The position numbers were made by a program, and so were the translations under genes. Positions 1-5,957 of a DNA stretch of 36,140 nucleotides are shown in pieces. Position 1 is the first letter of the stretch, and each line of letters starts with the position of its first letter. The DNA lies in assembly GCA_045658225.1 (NCBI GenBank), contig JAZOUO010000019.1, forward strand, positions 1 through 36,140, written 5' to 3'. This DNA is from SVTX01 sp045658225 (lineage in GTDB: Bacteria; Bacillota; Clostridia; Oscillospirales; CAG-272). The notes beneath the pieces are model-generated. The model was not told the origin of the DNA, searched no databases, and saw only the letters and a list, made by a program, of their open reading frames with translations.

Positions 1-24
1 AAAATTCTGAAAGGCGGAATCAAA

Positions 25-1344
25 ATGACTTACAACAAGAAATCCATTGAAAACGTTCAAATCAAAGCAGGCCAGAAGGTATTTGTTCGTTGCGACTTCA
101 ACGTACCCTCAAAGGACGGCGTTATCACGTCCGACAAGAGAATCGTAGAAGCGCTTCCCACAATTAAGTACCTTATGGGCAAGGGCGCAAAGGTTATCCT
201 CGCGTCTCACATGGGCAAGCCTCATAACGTATTCACTCCCGGCTTCAAGCTCACAAAGAAGGAGCTTAAGAAGGTTGCGGAGCATCCTGAGGCAGAGCAG
301 GCAGCTGCTACTGCAGAGTATCTTGAGAAGGCAAAGAAGGACGTAAAGAAATTCTCCCTTCAGATAGTTGCAGATAAACTCAACGAATACCTTGACGGCA
401 AGGTAGTATTCGCAAACGATATAGTTGGCGACGATGCAAAGGCAAAGATCGCGGCTATGGAGAACGGTACTTGCGTACTTCTCGAGAACGTACGTTTTGA
501 CGCAGGCGAGGAAAAGAACAAGCCTGAGTTTGCAAAGGCTCTTGCAGACCTCTGCGGCGAGGACGGACTTTACGTAAACGACGCATTCGGTACAGCTCAC
601 AGAGCTCATGCTTCCACAGCAGGCGTTGCGGCATATCTTCCCGCAGTTTGCGGATACCTTATCGGTAAGGAAATTGGCGTTATGGGTAAGGCTCTTTCCA
701 ATCCCGAGCGTCCCTTCGTTGCTATTCTCGGCGGCGCAAAGGTTTCCGACAAGCTCAACGTTATAAACAATCTTCTCTCCAAGGTTGATACACTTATCAT
801 CGGCGGCGGTATGGCATACACATTCCTCGCAGCTAAGGGGTATGGCGTAGGAAACTCTCTCCTTGACACAGACAAGATTGAGTACTGCAAGGAAATGATG
901 CAGAAGGCAGAGCAGAACGGCGTTCAGCTTCTTCTTCCCGTTGACTGCACTACAGTTGACGCATTCCCCAATCCCATTGATGCTCCCATAGACACACTTA
1001 TAGTTGACGCAGACAAGATCCCCGCAGACAAAGAGGGTTGTGACATCGGTCCTAAGACCATGGAGCTTTACGCAAACGCAGTAAAGACTGCAAAGACTGT
1101 TGTTTGGAACGGTCCTATGGGCGTATTTGAGAACCCCACGCTTGCAAAGGGAACAATTTCCGTAGCACAGGCTCTTGCTGATTCTGATTGCATCTCTATC
1201 GTTGGCGGTGGTGACTCCGCGGCAGCTTGCGAGACTCTCGGCTTTGCTGACAGAATCACACACATTTCCACAGGCGGTGGTGCATCTCTTGAGTTCTTGG
1301 AAGGTCTTGAGCTTCCCGGAATTGCTTGCCTTCAGGATAAATAA
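25..1344 (+). CDS. pgk: Phosphoglycerate kinase
   Basis: Cytosolic glycolytic enzyme that transfers phosphate from 1,3-bisphosphoglycerate to ADP. The N-terminal 3-phosphoglycerate domain shows DFNVP (residues 25-29), SHMGKP (61-66), the NVRF motif and NDAFGTAHRAHAS. The C-terminal nucleotide domain shows GGAKVSDK, VVWNGPMG and the GGGDSAAA loop near the end. At 439 aa it is about 40 residues longer than usual bacterial PGK. The excess is one charged insertion at about residues 68-107, directly after SHMGKP. The Arg normally found in the SHxGRP motif is Lys65 here. The start follows an AAAGGCGG ribosome site. Codon use is strongly biased, as expected for a highly expressed gene. tpiA follows, so this is probably the tail of a gap-pgk-tpi cluster whose first gene lies before the window. 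Confidence 0.98.
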   Translation: MTYNKKSIENVQIKAGQKVFVRCDFNVPSKDGVITSDKRIVEALPTIKYLMGKGAKVILASHMGKPHNVFTPGFKLTKKELKKVAEHPEAEQAAATAEYLEKAKKDVKKFSLQIVADKLNEYLDGKVVFANDIVGDDAKAKIAAMENGTCVLLENVRFDAGEEKNKPEFAKALADLCGEDGLYVNDAFGTAHRAHASTAGVAAYLPAVCGYLIGKEIGVMGKALSNPERPFVAILGGAKVSDKLNVINNLLSKVDTLIIGGGMAYTFLAAKGYGVGNSLLDTDKIEYCKEMMQKAEQNGVQLLLPVDCTTVDAFPNPIDAPIDTLIVDADKIPADKEGCDIGPKTMELYANAVKTAKTVVWNGPMGVFENPTLAKGTISVAQALADSDCISIVGGGDSAAACETLGFADRITHISTGGGASLEFLEGLELPGIACLQDK

Positions 1345-1669
1345 TCCTTGAAAAAATCTCCAATACTTCGTTGCACACATGTGTATGGCGATGAAGAAGG
1401 CGTAGATTCCCGCTGTGCGGTAGGCGCCTTGTCTTGAAATTTTTTCTGCGGATTTTGATAATTGAATTTTTAAAAAGTTTCGCTCAAGCCTTTTCAAAGG
1501 CTTGCGGTTTCCAAAGGCAGCGCCTTGGTCGCCCGTCGCAACGGGCGAAAAGCTTGACGCTTAATAGGCGCCCGAAAGGTGAATTTTCGGTTGCACAGCA
1601 ATCGAAAAGGGGAAAACCACAAGTGGGGTTTTCCTCCCAAAACAAATAATACATATGAGGTAAAATAAA
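1345..1669. repeat. Hairpin-rich spacer between pgk and tpiA
   Basis: 325 bases with no credible gene. Inverted repeats in order: AAGGCG/CGCCTT arms (1397-1402 with 1425-1430); CAAGCCTT/AAGGCTTG (1485-1492 with 1497-1504); an imperfect CCAAAGGC/GCCTTGG hairpin (1511-1528); CGCCCG/CGGGCG (1530-1535 with 1542-1547); TTTTCGGTTG/CAATCGAAAA with one G-U pair (1584-1593 with 1599-1608); and GGAAAACC/GGTTTTCC-type arms (about 1611-1634). A 71-codon frame across these palindromes has no family features and is treated as spurious. The tpiA ribosome site (ATGAGGT) follows. The string of hairpins resembles those at 2446-2659 and 26264-26700. Confidence 0.7.
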
Positions 1670-2425
1670 ATGAGAAGATACGTAATTGCAGGAAACTGGA
1701 AAATGAATATGACACCCTCAAAGGCTCAGGCTCTTATAAATGAGATGAAGCCTCTCGTTGAGGGCAAGGACAACTGTGACGTTGTACTTTGTGTTCCCGC
1801 TATTGATATCCCCGCAGCAGTTGAGGCTGCAAAGGGATCTAACATCAAGATCGGTGCAGAGAACGTTCACTTCAAGGCATCCGGCGCTTACACAGGCGAG
1901 ATCTCCGCTGATATGCTCGTTGAGGCAGGCGTTGAGTACGTTGTTATCGGTCACTCCGAGAGACGTCAGTACTTCGGTGAGACAGACCAGACCGTAAACC
2001 TCCGCACACTCGCGGCCCTTAACGCTGGTCTTAAGGCTATCGTTTGCGTTGGTGAGACTCTTGAGCAGAGAGAGCTTGGCTACACCGAGACACTCCTCAA
2101 GTTCCAGACAAAGATGGCTCTTACAAACGTGACTGCAGAGCAGATGAAGAACGTTATTATCGCATACGAGCCTGTTTGGGCTATTGGTACAGGCGTGACA
2201 GCAACTGCTGATCAGGCAGACGAGGGCAACGGATATGTTCGCGCAGCTGTTGCTGAGATGTTCGGCGCAGATGTTGCAGCACAGACTGTTGTTCAGTACG
2301 GCGGTTCTATGAACGACAAGAACGCAGCAGAGCTTCTTTCCAAGGAGAACGTTGACGGCGGCCTTATCGGCGGTGCGTCCCTCGTTGCAGAGAAATTCTC
2401 CGCTATCGTTAACGCAGCACAGTAA
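1670..2425 (+). CDS. tpiA: Triosephosphate isomerase
   Basis: Interconverts dihydroxyacetone phosphate and glyceraldehyde 3-phosphate in glycolysis. The TIM-barrel hallmarks are all present: GNWKMN near residue 8 with the catalytic Lys, IGHSERR with the electrophilic His, AYEPVWAIGTG with the catalytic Glu, and the phosphate-binding segments QYGGSMN and GGLIGGASL at the C-terminus. At 251 aa it has the normal bacterial length with no gaps. The start codon follows a GAGGTAAA ribosome site. Codon bias matches pgk. The 325-bp structured spacer after pgk suggests either read-through from pgk or processing between the two genes; no clear promoter is visible directly upstream. Confidence 0.98.
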   Translation: MRRYVIAGNWKMNMTPSKAQALINEMKPLVEGKDNCDVVLCVPAIDIPAAVEAAKGSNIKIGAENVHFKASGAYTGEISADMLVEAGVEYVVIGHSERRQYFGETDQTVNLRTLAALNAGLKAIVCVGETLEQRELGYTETLLKFQTKMALTNVTAEQMKNVIIAYEPVWAIGTGVTATADQADEGNGYVRAAVAEMFGADVAAQTVVQYGGSMNDKNAAELLSKENVDGGLIGGASLVAEKFSAIVNAAQ

Positions 2426-2445
2426 TATTTATTAGATATAACGCA

Positions 2446-2564
2446 GGGGAGAGGGAAGCTTTTTGGAAAAAGTTTCCCTCTCCCCTAGCATATCGGTTTG
2501 CCGATATGCGTACGATTGTTTTATGCCGCAGGCAGAAAACTCGCGTCACTTGCTTGCAAGTGAC
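2446..2564. repeat. Hairpin cluster downstream of tpiA
   Basis: Part of the 369-base gene-free spacer 2426-2794. Three hairpins follow one another. The first is long, with arms GGGGAGAGGGAA (2446-2457) and TTCCCTCTCCCC (2474-2485), continued inward by a T5/A5 stem. The second has arms GCATATCGG (2488-2496) and CCGATATGC (2501-2509). The third has arms GTCACTTGC (2545-2553) and GCAAGTGAC (2556-2564). The later segment CCCCTCCCC...AAAAACCTTCC (about 2570-2593) could alternatively pair with the left arm of the first hairpin. No protein family is recognisable in the frames across it. Confidence 0.65.
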
Positions 2565-2632
2565 AACATCCCCTCCCCATTCAAAAACCTTCCTGAACAA
2601 TTTATGGATGCTCGGAGTCTGTTTGTAATGTG

Positions 2633-2659
2633 TCCTACGGATGTCCGTAGGATTTTTAT
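2633..2659 (+). terminator. Rho-independent terminator
   Basis: Arms TCCTACGG (2633-2640) and CCGTAGGA (2645-2652) with a four-base loop, followed by TTTTTATT. It closes the tpiA transcript after the hairpin cluster and lies just before the promoter of the next gene. Confidence 0.7.
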
Positions 2660-2705
2660 TATAAACATGAAAATTTTACCACCCGACTAACATTGGAACG
2701 AAATC

Positions 2706-2734
2706 TTGACAACCGCGCAAAAAAATGATATACT
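2706..2734 (+). promoter_or_regulatory. Sigma-A promoter of the small membrane protein gene
   Basis: TTGACA (2706-2711), 17-bp spacer, TATACT (2729-2734). It lies about 60 bp before the start at 2795. Confidence 0.75.
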
Positions 2735-2794
2735 GTACGTGTCGGATAAATATATACATATTCGGACATTTTGATAAAGAAAGGAATTTCTATT

Positions 2795-3043
2795 ATGAAA
2801 ACAGCAGCAAAGATCTTTATTATCGTTGGTATGATCTGCGGATTTTGGACAGTTCTCCCCATTATTTTCGGAGCTATCGCGCTCAAGAAGATGAAGGCAG
2901 GCAAGCCCACAGTAGGCTTTAGCGTATGCGTCCTTCTTTTCTGCAGCACTCTCGGCGGAATCTTCCTGCTCTGCAGCAAGGAATCTGAATATACTTCCGT
3001 TGAAGCTCCCATTGAGGTTCCCGCGGAGGAAGTTGCTGAATAA
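2795..3043 (+). CDS. Small two-helix membrane protein, unknown function
   Basis: I do not recognise a named family. The 82-residue product has a short basic start, a first hydrophobic helix (about residues 6-29), a basic loop KKMKAGKPTVG, a second hydrophobic helix (about 42-61) and an acidic tail rich in Glu, Pro and Val. This suggests an integral membrane protein with a hydrophilic C-terminus. The ATG at 2795 is preferred over an in-frame TTG at 2771 because AAGAAAGGAA lies at the right distance before it. It stands alone, with its own promoter (2706-2734) and its own terminator (3053-3090). Confidence 0.75.
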   Translation: MKTAAKIFIIVGMICGFWTVLPIIFGAIALKKMKAGKPTVGFSVCVLLFCSTLGGIFLLCSKESEYTSVEAPIEVPAEEVAE

Positions 3044-3052
3044 TATCAGAAT

Positions 3053-3090
3053 ATATAAAACCCGTCTCTTTTCGAGTCGGGTTTTTCTTT
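3053..3090 (+). terminator. Rho-independent terminator
   Basis: Arms AAAACCCG and CGGGTTTT, extended inward by CTC/GAG, followed by a T-rich tail. It ends the small membrane protein gene before the rrf2 promoter. Confidence 0.85.
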
Positions 3091-3159
3091 GATTTATAAG
3101 GGTTTTTGAAATGTCTACAAAAAAAGTATAAATTTTTCGAAATTTTTTCAAAAAACCTA

Positions 3160-3208
3160 TTGACAAGGAGAAAAGTCTGTGATATAATCAAAGTGTACCA
3201 AAGAGGTA
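3160..3208 (+). promoter_or_regulatory. Promoter and possible operator of the rrf2-rubrerythrin operon
   Basis: A consensus promoter, TTGACA (3160-3165), 17 bp, TATAAT (3183-3188). Just downstream, over the expected start site, is a short inverted repeat TACC-N5-GGTA (3196-3208). A site there would suit autorepression by the Rrf2 protein encoded next; this role is inferred. Confidence 0.7.
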
Positions 3209-3238
3209 GACATTAAAAAGAAAGGCAGACGGCAAAAG

Positions 3239-3685
3239 ATGAGAGTCACACAGGAAGCCGATTACGCCATAAGAATATGCTTGGTTCTTGATAGTTTAGG
3301 CGAAAAGACTGGCGCGGCGACCATTGCTGATCTTGCCTGTATCACCCCTAAGATAGCGCTTAAGGTCTTGCGAAAGCTTAGCACCGCCGGATACGTCCGC
3401 TCATACAAGGGCGTCCAGGGTGGATACGAGCTTACACGGGCAGGGGACGAGATAAAGATACTCGAGCTCATAGAGCTTATAGACGGCCCTGTGCGTATAT
3501 CAAAGTGTCTTGATTGCGACCACGATTGTTCTAAAAATCCTTGTAAGACAAACTGCAAGATGCATATTGCTTTTGGAGTGATAAACAAAAAACTTATAGA
3601 AAATCTCGGCGCAATATCGGTAAGAATGCTCCACGATGAAAGCGTGAGCCACACCGATATAGCCGATATTATAAATAAAATTTAA
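3239..3685 (+). CDS. Rrf2-family transcriptional regulator, cysteine-rich
   Basis: A 148-residue DNA-binding protein of the IscR/NsrR/Rrf2 family. The N-terminal winged helix starts MRVTQEADYAIR; the recognition region is at about residues 26-48, and the wing carries KGVQGGYELTR. The sensor segment has five cysteines (C90, C93, C97, C102, C106). IscR and NsrR use three cysteines with five-residue spacing, so a cluster, if present, would be bound with different spacing. The gene lies 26 bp before rubrerythrin with no terminator between them, so it probably senses oxygen, peroxide or Fe-S status and controls the rubrerythrin unit. Family assignment is secure; the signal is inferred. Confidence 0.93.
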   Translation: MRVTQEADYAIRICLVLDSLGEKTGAATIADLACITPKIALKVLRKLSTAGYVRSYKGVQGGYELTRAGDEIKILELIELIDGPVRISKCLDCDHDCSKNPCKTNCKMHIAFGVINKKLIENLGAISVRMLHDESVSHTDIADIINKI

Positions 3686-3711
3686 CTTAAATACAAAAGG
3701 AGAATTCAGTT

Positions 3712-4260
3712 ATGAAAAAATGGAGATGTACAGTTTGCGGTGAGATCGTTATATCCGAGGAGAGACCTGACAAGTGTCCTCTTTGCAAGCAGCCCGGTGA
3801 GAAGTTTGAAGAGGTTGTTGAGACAGAGTTGTCTTGGGCAGCAGAGCACGTAGTAGGCGTTGCTCAGGGCACACCCGAGGAAATTATCGAGGGCCTTCGC
3901 GCTAACTTCAACGGTGAGTGCATGGAGGTTGGTATGTATCTCGCTATGGCAAGAGTTGCACACAGAGAGGGCTATCCCGAGATCGGTCTTTACTGGGAAA
4001 AGGCAGCTTGGGAAGAGGCAGAGCATGCAGCAAAGTTTGCAGAGCTTCTCGGTGAGTGCGTTTCTACATCCACAGAGGAAAACCTCAGAGTAAGAGTTGA
4101 GGCAGAGAACGGTGCTACCGCTGGTAAGTTCGAGCTTGCAAAGCTTGCAAAGCAGCTTAACCTCGACGCTATCCATGATACAGTTCACGAAATGGCTCGC
4201 GACGAAGCAAGACACGGCAAGGCATTTGCAGGTCTTCTTGAGAGATATTTCGGCAAATAA
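3712..4260 (+). CDS. rbr: Reverse rubrerythrin (rubredoxin domain first)
   Basis: Cytosolic di-iron peroxidase of anaerobes. The 182-residue protein begins with a rubredoxin-like FeS4 domain (C6-x2-C9, C22-x2-C25) and continues with a ferritin-like four-helix domain containing E69, E102-x2-H105 and E165-x2-H168. In classical rubrerythrin the rubredoxin domain is C-terminal, so this is the reverse type, known in clostridia as a peroxide/oxygen-reducing enzyme fed by rubredoxin. A strong AAAGGAG ribosome site precedes the ATG. It is co-transcribed with the Rrf2 gene and followed by rubredoxin. Its last 60 bases recur as a fragment at 13120-13179. Confidence 0.95.
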   Translation: MKKWRCTVCGEIVISEERPDKCPLCKQPGEKFEEVVETELSWAAEHVVGVAQGTPEEIIEGLRANFNGECMEVGMYLAMARVAHREGYPEIGLYWEKAAWEEAEHAAKFAELLGECVSTSTEENLRVRVEAENGATAGKFELAKLAKQLNLDAIHDTVHEMARDEARHGKAFAGLLERYFGK

Positions 4261-4323
4261 TCCCTCAAAAAAGCTTTTTTCAAAGATAACCCCCCTTTAT
4301 AAAAATATAAAAAATTTTCCCTC

Positions 4324-4352
4324 ATAAGCCTTTCTGATGAGGAAAGGCTTAT
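4324..4352 (+). terminator. Hairpin after rubrerythrin, possible weak terminator
   Basis: Perfect 11-bp arms ATAAGCCTTTC (4324-4334) and GAAAGGCTTAT (4342-4352). The tail is CCCCCTTTTAT rather than a clean T run, so it may be an attenuator or RNA-stability element. It is flanked on both sides by an imperfectly repeated CCCCCTTTATAAAAA-like block. Confidence 0.5.
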
Positions 4353-4454
4353 CCCCCTTTTATAAAAAATTCTAAAAATGCCTTTCTTACAATGGAAGGC
4401 GAATACCCGTTATAAAATAAGACTATAATATAAGAAAACAGGAGATAAACACCC

Positions 4455-4607
4455 ATGAAATACGTATGCCCTTGCGGATATGAATACGATCCCGCGCTTG
4501 GCGATCCCGACAACGGTATTGCCCCCGGTACACCTTGGGAGGAAGTTTCCGAGGACTTCACTTGCCCCGTTTGCGGACTTGGAAAGGACGCTTTCGAGGA
4601 AGCTTAA
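4455..4607 (+). CDS. Rubredoxin, copy A (CPC-knuckle variant)
   Basis: A 50-residue electron carrier, probably donor to rubrerythrin. The second knuckle CPVCG (C37, C40) and the loop DPDNGIAPGTPW are typical. The first knuckle reads YVCPCGY (C5, C7), with one residue between the cysteines where rubredoxins normally have two. The same variant occurs in the copy at 13297, which argues against a sequencing slip. The start follows a CAGGAG ribosome site and the gene ends before a strong terminator. Bases 4534-4579 are identical to 5744-5789 in the remnant copy. Confidence 0.93.
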   Translation: MKYVCPCGYEYDPALGDPDNGIAPGTPWEEVSEDFTCPVCGLGKDAFEEA

Positions 4608-4620
4608 TTAAATAAACATG

Positions 4621-4655
4621 GAGCAGAAGGCGCGCCGCCTTCTGCTCTCTTTTTT
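4621..4655 (+). terminator. Rho-independent terminator after rubredoxin A
   Basis: Arms GAGCAGAAGGCG (4621-4632) and CGCCTTCTGCTC (4636-4647), followed by TCTTTTTT. It shares the GGAGCAGA-type arm with the terminators at 5958, 13439 and 14183. Confidence 0.93.
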
Positions 4656-4775
4656 GTTGTCTAAAAAATAGGGCTTGGGGGGGCCGACAAATAAGTGAAA
4701 AGATGATACAATAAGACAAGGATGCTGAATAAAAGCATCTAAAAAACAGTGGCGCTTAATAAATCGGTTTTGAAA

Positions 4776-4804
4776 TTGACAAAAAATAAAAAATAATATA
4801 TAAT
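4776..4804 (+). promoter_or_regulatory. Promoter of the toxin-immunity pair, with a very short leader
   Basis: TTGACA (4776-4781), exactly 17 bp, TATAAT (4799-4804). The start codon is at 4818, so the predicted transcript begins near 4811 and would cut into the AAAGGAGG ribosome site at 4806-4813. Either translation is nearly leaderless or a different start site is used. Confidence 0.7.
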
Positions 4805-4817
4805 CAAAGGAGGAATA

Positions 4818-5390
4818 ATGACCGAGAATTTTATAGAAAAGTTAATAAACAATCTTAAGCAGGATAGAGAACTGCGAGGAAACAGTTTAAGGTGGGCAAA
4901 TTGGATGTCGCAACTCTTGCCTACTACTTGCCAATACTGTGTGGAACAACACGGAAAAATCGTTGACATCTCGATTTTGAAAAATAAAACTGAGGTTAAA
5001 GCTCATCAAAGATGTAAATGTATATACGTTCCAATGAGGACAAAGATGGTTGGCACGGCCACTGATTTGGGAATGCAAGGTGCGGACGCATACATATTTT
5101 ACTATGGGTATTTACCTGATTACTATATTGACAAACAGACGGCTCAAAACGCAGGATGGCAAACAACAAAAAAGAAGATTAGTTCGTTGTTTCCTGGTAA
5201 AATGCTAAGTGGCGGTGTATATGAAAATGACGATTTTAAATTGCCGTCCGCACCAGGAAGAACTTGGTATGAAGCTGATATTAACTATATCGGAGGCAAA
5301 CGAAATAGACAAAGAATTGTATATTCCAATGATGGATTAATTTTTGCTACATACGACCATTATCAAACATTTTATGAAATAACAGGATAA
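4818..5390 (+). CDS. Barnase-family ribonuclease toxin with N-terminal MuF-like Cys/His module
   Basis: A 190-residue two-part protein. Residues about 98-188 match barnase closely without gaps: the general base is Glu152 (barnase Glu73), the general acid His181 (His102), and the active-site bases are Lys106 (Lys27), Arg148 (Arg69), Arg162 (Arg83) and Arg166 (Arg87). An RNase with guanyl-type specificity is expected. Residues about 20-72 carry C38-x2-C41, G46, then H63-x2-C66-x-C68, which resembles the C-terminal motif of phage Mu F-like head morphogenesis proteins; these are known fused to toxins in MuF polymorphic toxins. No signal peptide or phage genes are present. The barstar partner lies 10 bp downstream. 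The region is visibly more AT-rich than its neighbours, suggesting transfer. The barnase call is strong; the MuF call is moderate. Confidence 0.9.
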   Translation: MTENFIEKLINNLKQDRELRGNSLRWANWMSQLLPTTCQYCVEQHGKIVDISILKNKTEVKAHQRCKCIYVPMRTKMVGTATDLGMQGADAYIFYYGYLPDYYIDKQTAQNAGWQTTKKKISSLFPGKMLSGGVYENDDFKLPSAPGRTWYEADINYIGGKRNRQRIVYSNDGLIFATYDHYQTFYEITG

Positions 5391-5400
5391 GGAGAGGATA

Positions 5401-5715
5401 ATGAAAAAATACACAATAGATTTTAGCAATGTAAATTATTATTTAGAAATGCACGCGGTAATTTGGAAAGCTCTCGACTTTCCCGAATATTACGGTTGCA
5501 ATTGGTCTGCCTTTTGGGACTGTTTGACCGATATGTACGGGGACCCTATGCATATTGAAATAATCGGGCTTGATGTCATTGAAAGAAAGTTCGGTGATTC
5601 CGCGGAAAAAATGATTAAGATCTTGAGAAGGTTCAAACATTTTAATAATGACCTGTTTTCAGACAGCATTAAGATAGAAATCGTAAGCGGAGACACCAGA
5701 ATAGTTATAGAATAA
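5401..5715 (+). CDS. Barstar-family immunity protein
   Basis: A 104-residue inhibitor expected to bind and block the adjacent RNase. It matches barstar through the binding helix: PEYYGCNWSAFWDCL (residues 28-42) against barstar PEYYGENLDALWDCL. Tyr30, Asn34 and Asp40 correspond to barstar Tyr29, Asn33 and Asp39, the last being the residue that fills the barnase active site. Barstar Asp35 is Ser36 here; its contact Arg59 of barnase is also changed (to Asp138) in the adjacent toxin. A GGAGAGG ribosome site precedes the ATG, and the 10-bp gap indicates one operon. Six bases after its stop codon the rubredoxin remnant begins. Confidence 0.92.
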   Translation: MKKYTIDFSNVNYYLEMHAVIWKALDFPEYYGCNWSAFWDCLTDMYGDPMHIEIIGLDVIERKFGDSAEKMIKILRRFKHFNNDLFSDSIKIEIVSGDTRIVIE

Positions 5716-5721
5716 AACCAT

Positions 5722-5820
5722 GTTGAAGCTGTAGAAGGTGTAGCTTGGGAGGAAGTTTCCGAGGACTTCACTTGCCCCGTTTGCGGACTCGGCAAGGACG
5801 CTTTCGAGGTTGAGGAGTAA
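5722..5820 (+). pseudogene. Rubredoxin 3' fragment (copy C), lacking its N-terminal half
   Basis: In the frame continuing past the barstar stop, the sequence encodes VEAVEGVAW, then EEVSEDF, then TCPVCGLGKDAFEVEE and a stop. This is the C-terminal two thirds of a short-loop rubredoxin, with its second knuckle but without start codon or first knuckle. EAVEGVAW matches the copy at 13297, while 46 bases (5744-5789) are identical to the copy at 4455. The toxin-immunity cassette apparently replaced the first part of the gene. No ribosome site or in-frame start is seen, so it is unlikely to be made. Confidence 0.88.
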
Positions 5821-5836
5821 TCTGAAATTCAATACT

Positions 5837-5867
5837 AAAGGAGTGAGCTGAGGCTTGCTCCTTTTTT
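5837..5867 (+). terminator. Terminator after the rubredoxin remnant
   Basis: Arms AAAGGAGTGAGC (5837-5848) and GCTTGCTCCTTT (5853-5864), pairing with two G-U pairs, followed by a T run. It would also end the toxin-immunity transcript. Confidence 0.8.
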
Positions 5868-5896
5868 GCTGTTGTTTATTTTTAGTCTGAGTATGA

Positions 5897-5931
5897 CTTT
5901 TATTGACAAGCGGGAAGAAATATGTTAATCC
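5897..5931 (+). promoter_or_regulatory. Decayed copy of the uridine kinase promoter
   Basis: Bases 5897-5927 are identical over 31 bp to 13472-13502 upstream of udk. TTGACA (5903-5908) and the 17-bp spacer are intact, but the -10 box reads TAATCC instead of TATACT. No gene follows; a terminator comes about 30 bp later. Within the gene-free stretch 5821-6139, this and the two terminators look like the scar of a former rubredoxin-udk junction. Confidence 0.75.
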
Positions 5932-5957
5932 CCTTTAAACATAAAGCAAATACACAT

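Noticed and set aside
109..1497. Long minus-strand open frame (462 codons) opposite pgk
   Set aside because: Lies antisense to a certain, strongly codon-biased gene; composition is a mirror of pgk codons, with many Cys, Leu and Val and no family features.
1434..1649. Small open frame across the pgk-tpiA hairpins
   Set aside because: Entirely built from palindromic arms; no ribosome site or family.
4818..5715. Prophage interpretation of the MuF-like gene
   Set aside because: No capsid, terminase, integrase or attachment repeats are visible on either side; the neighbours are rubredoxin sequences.
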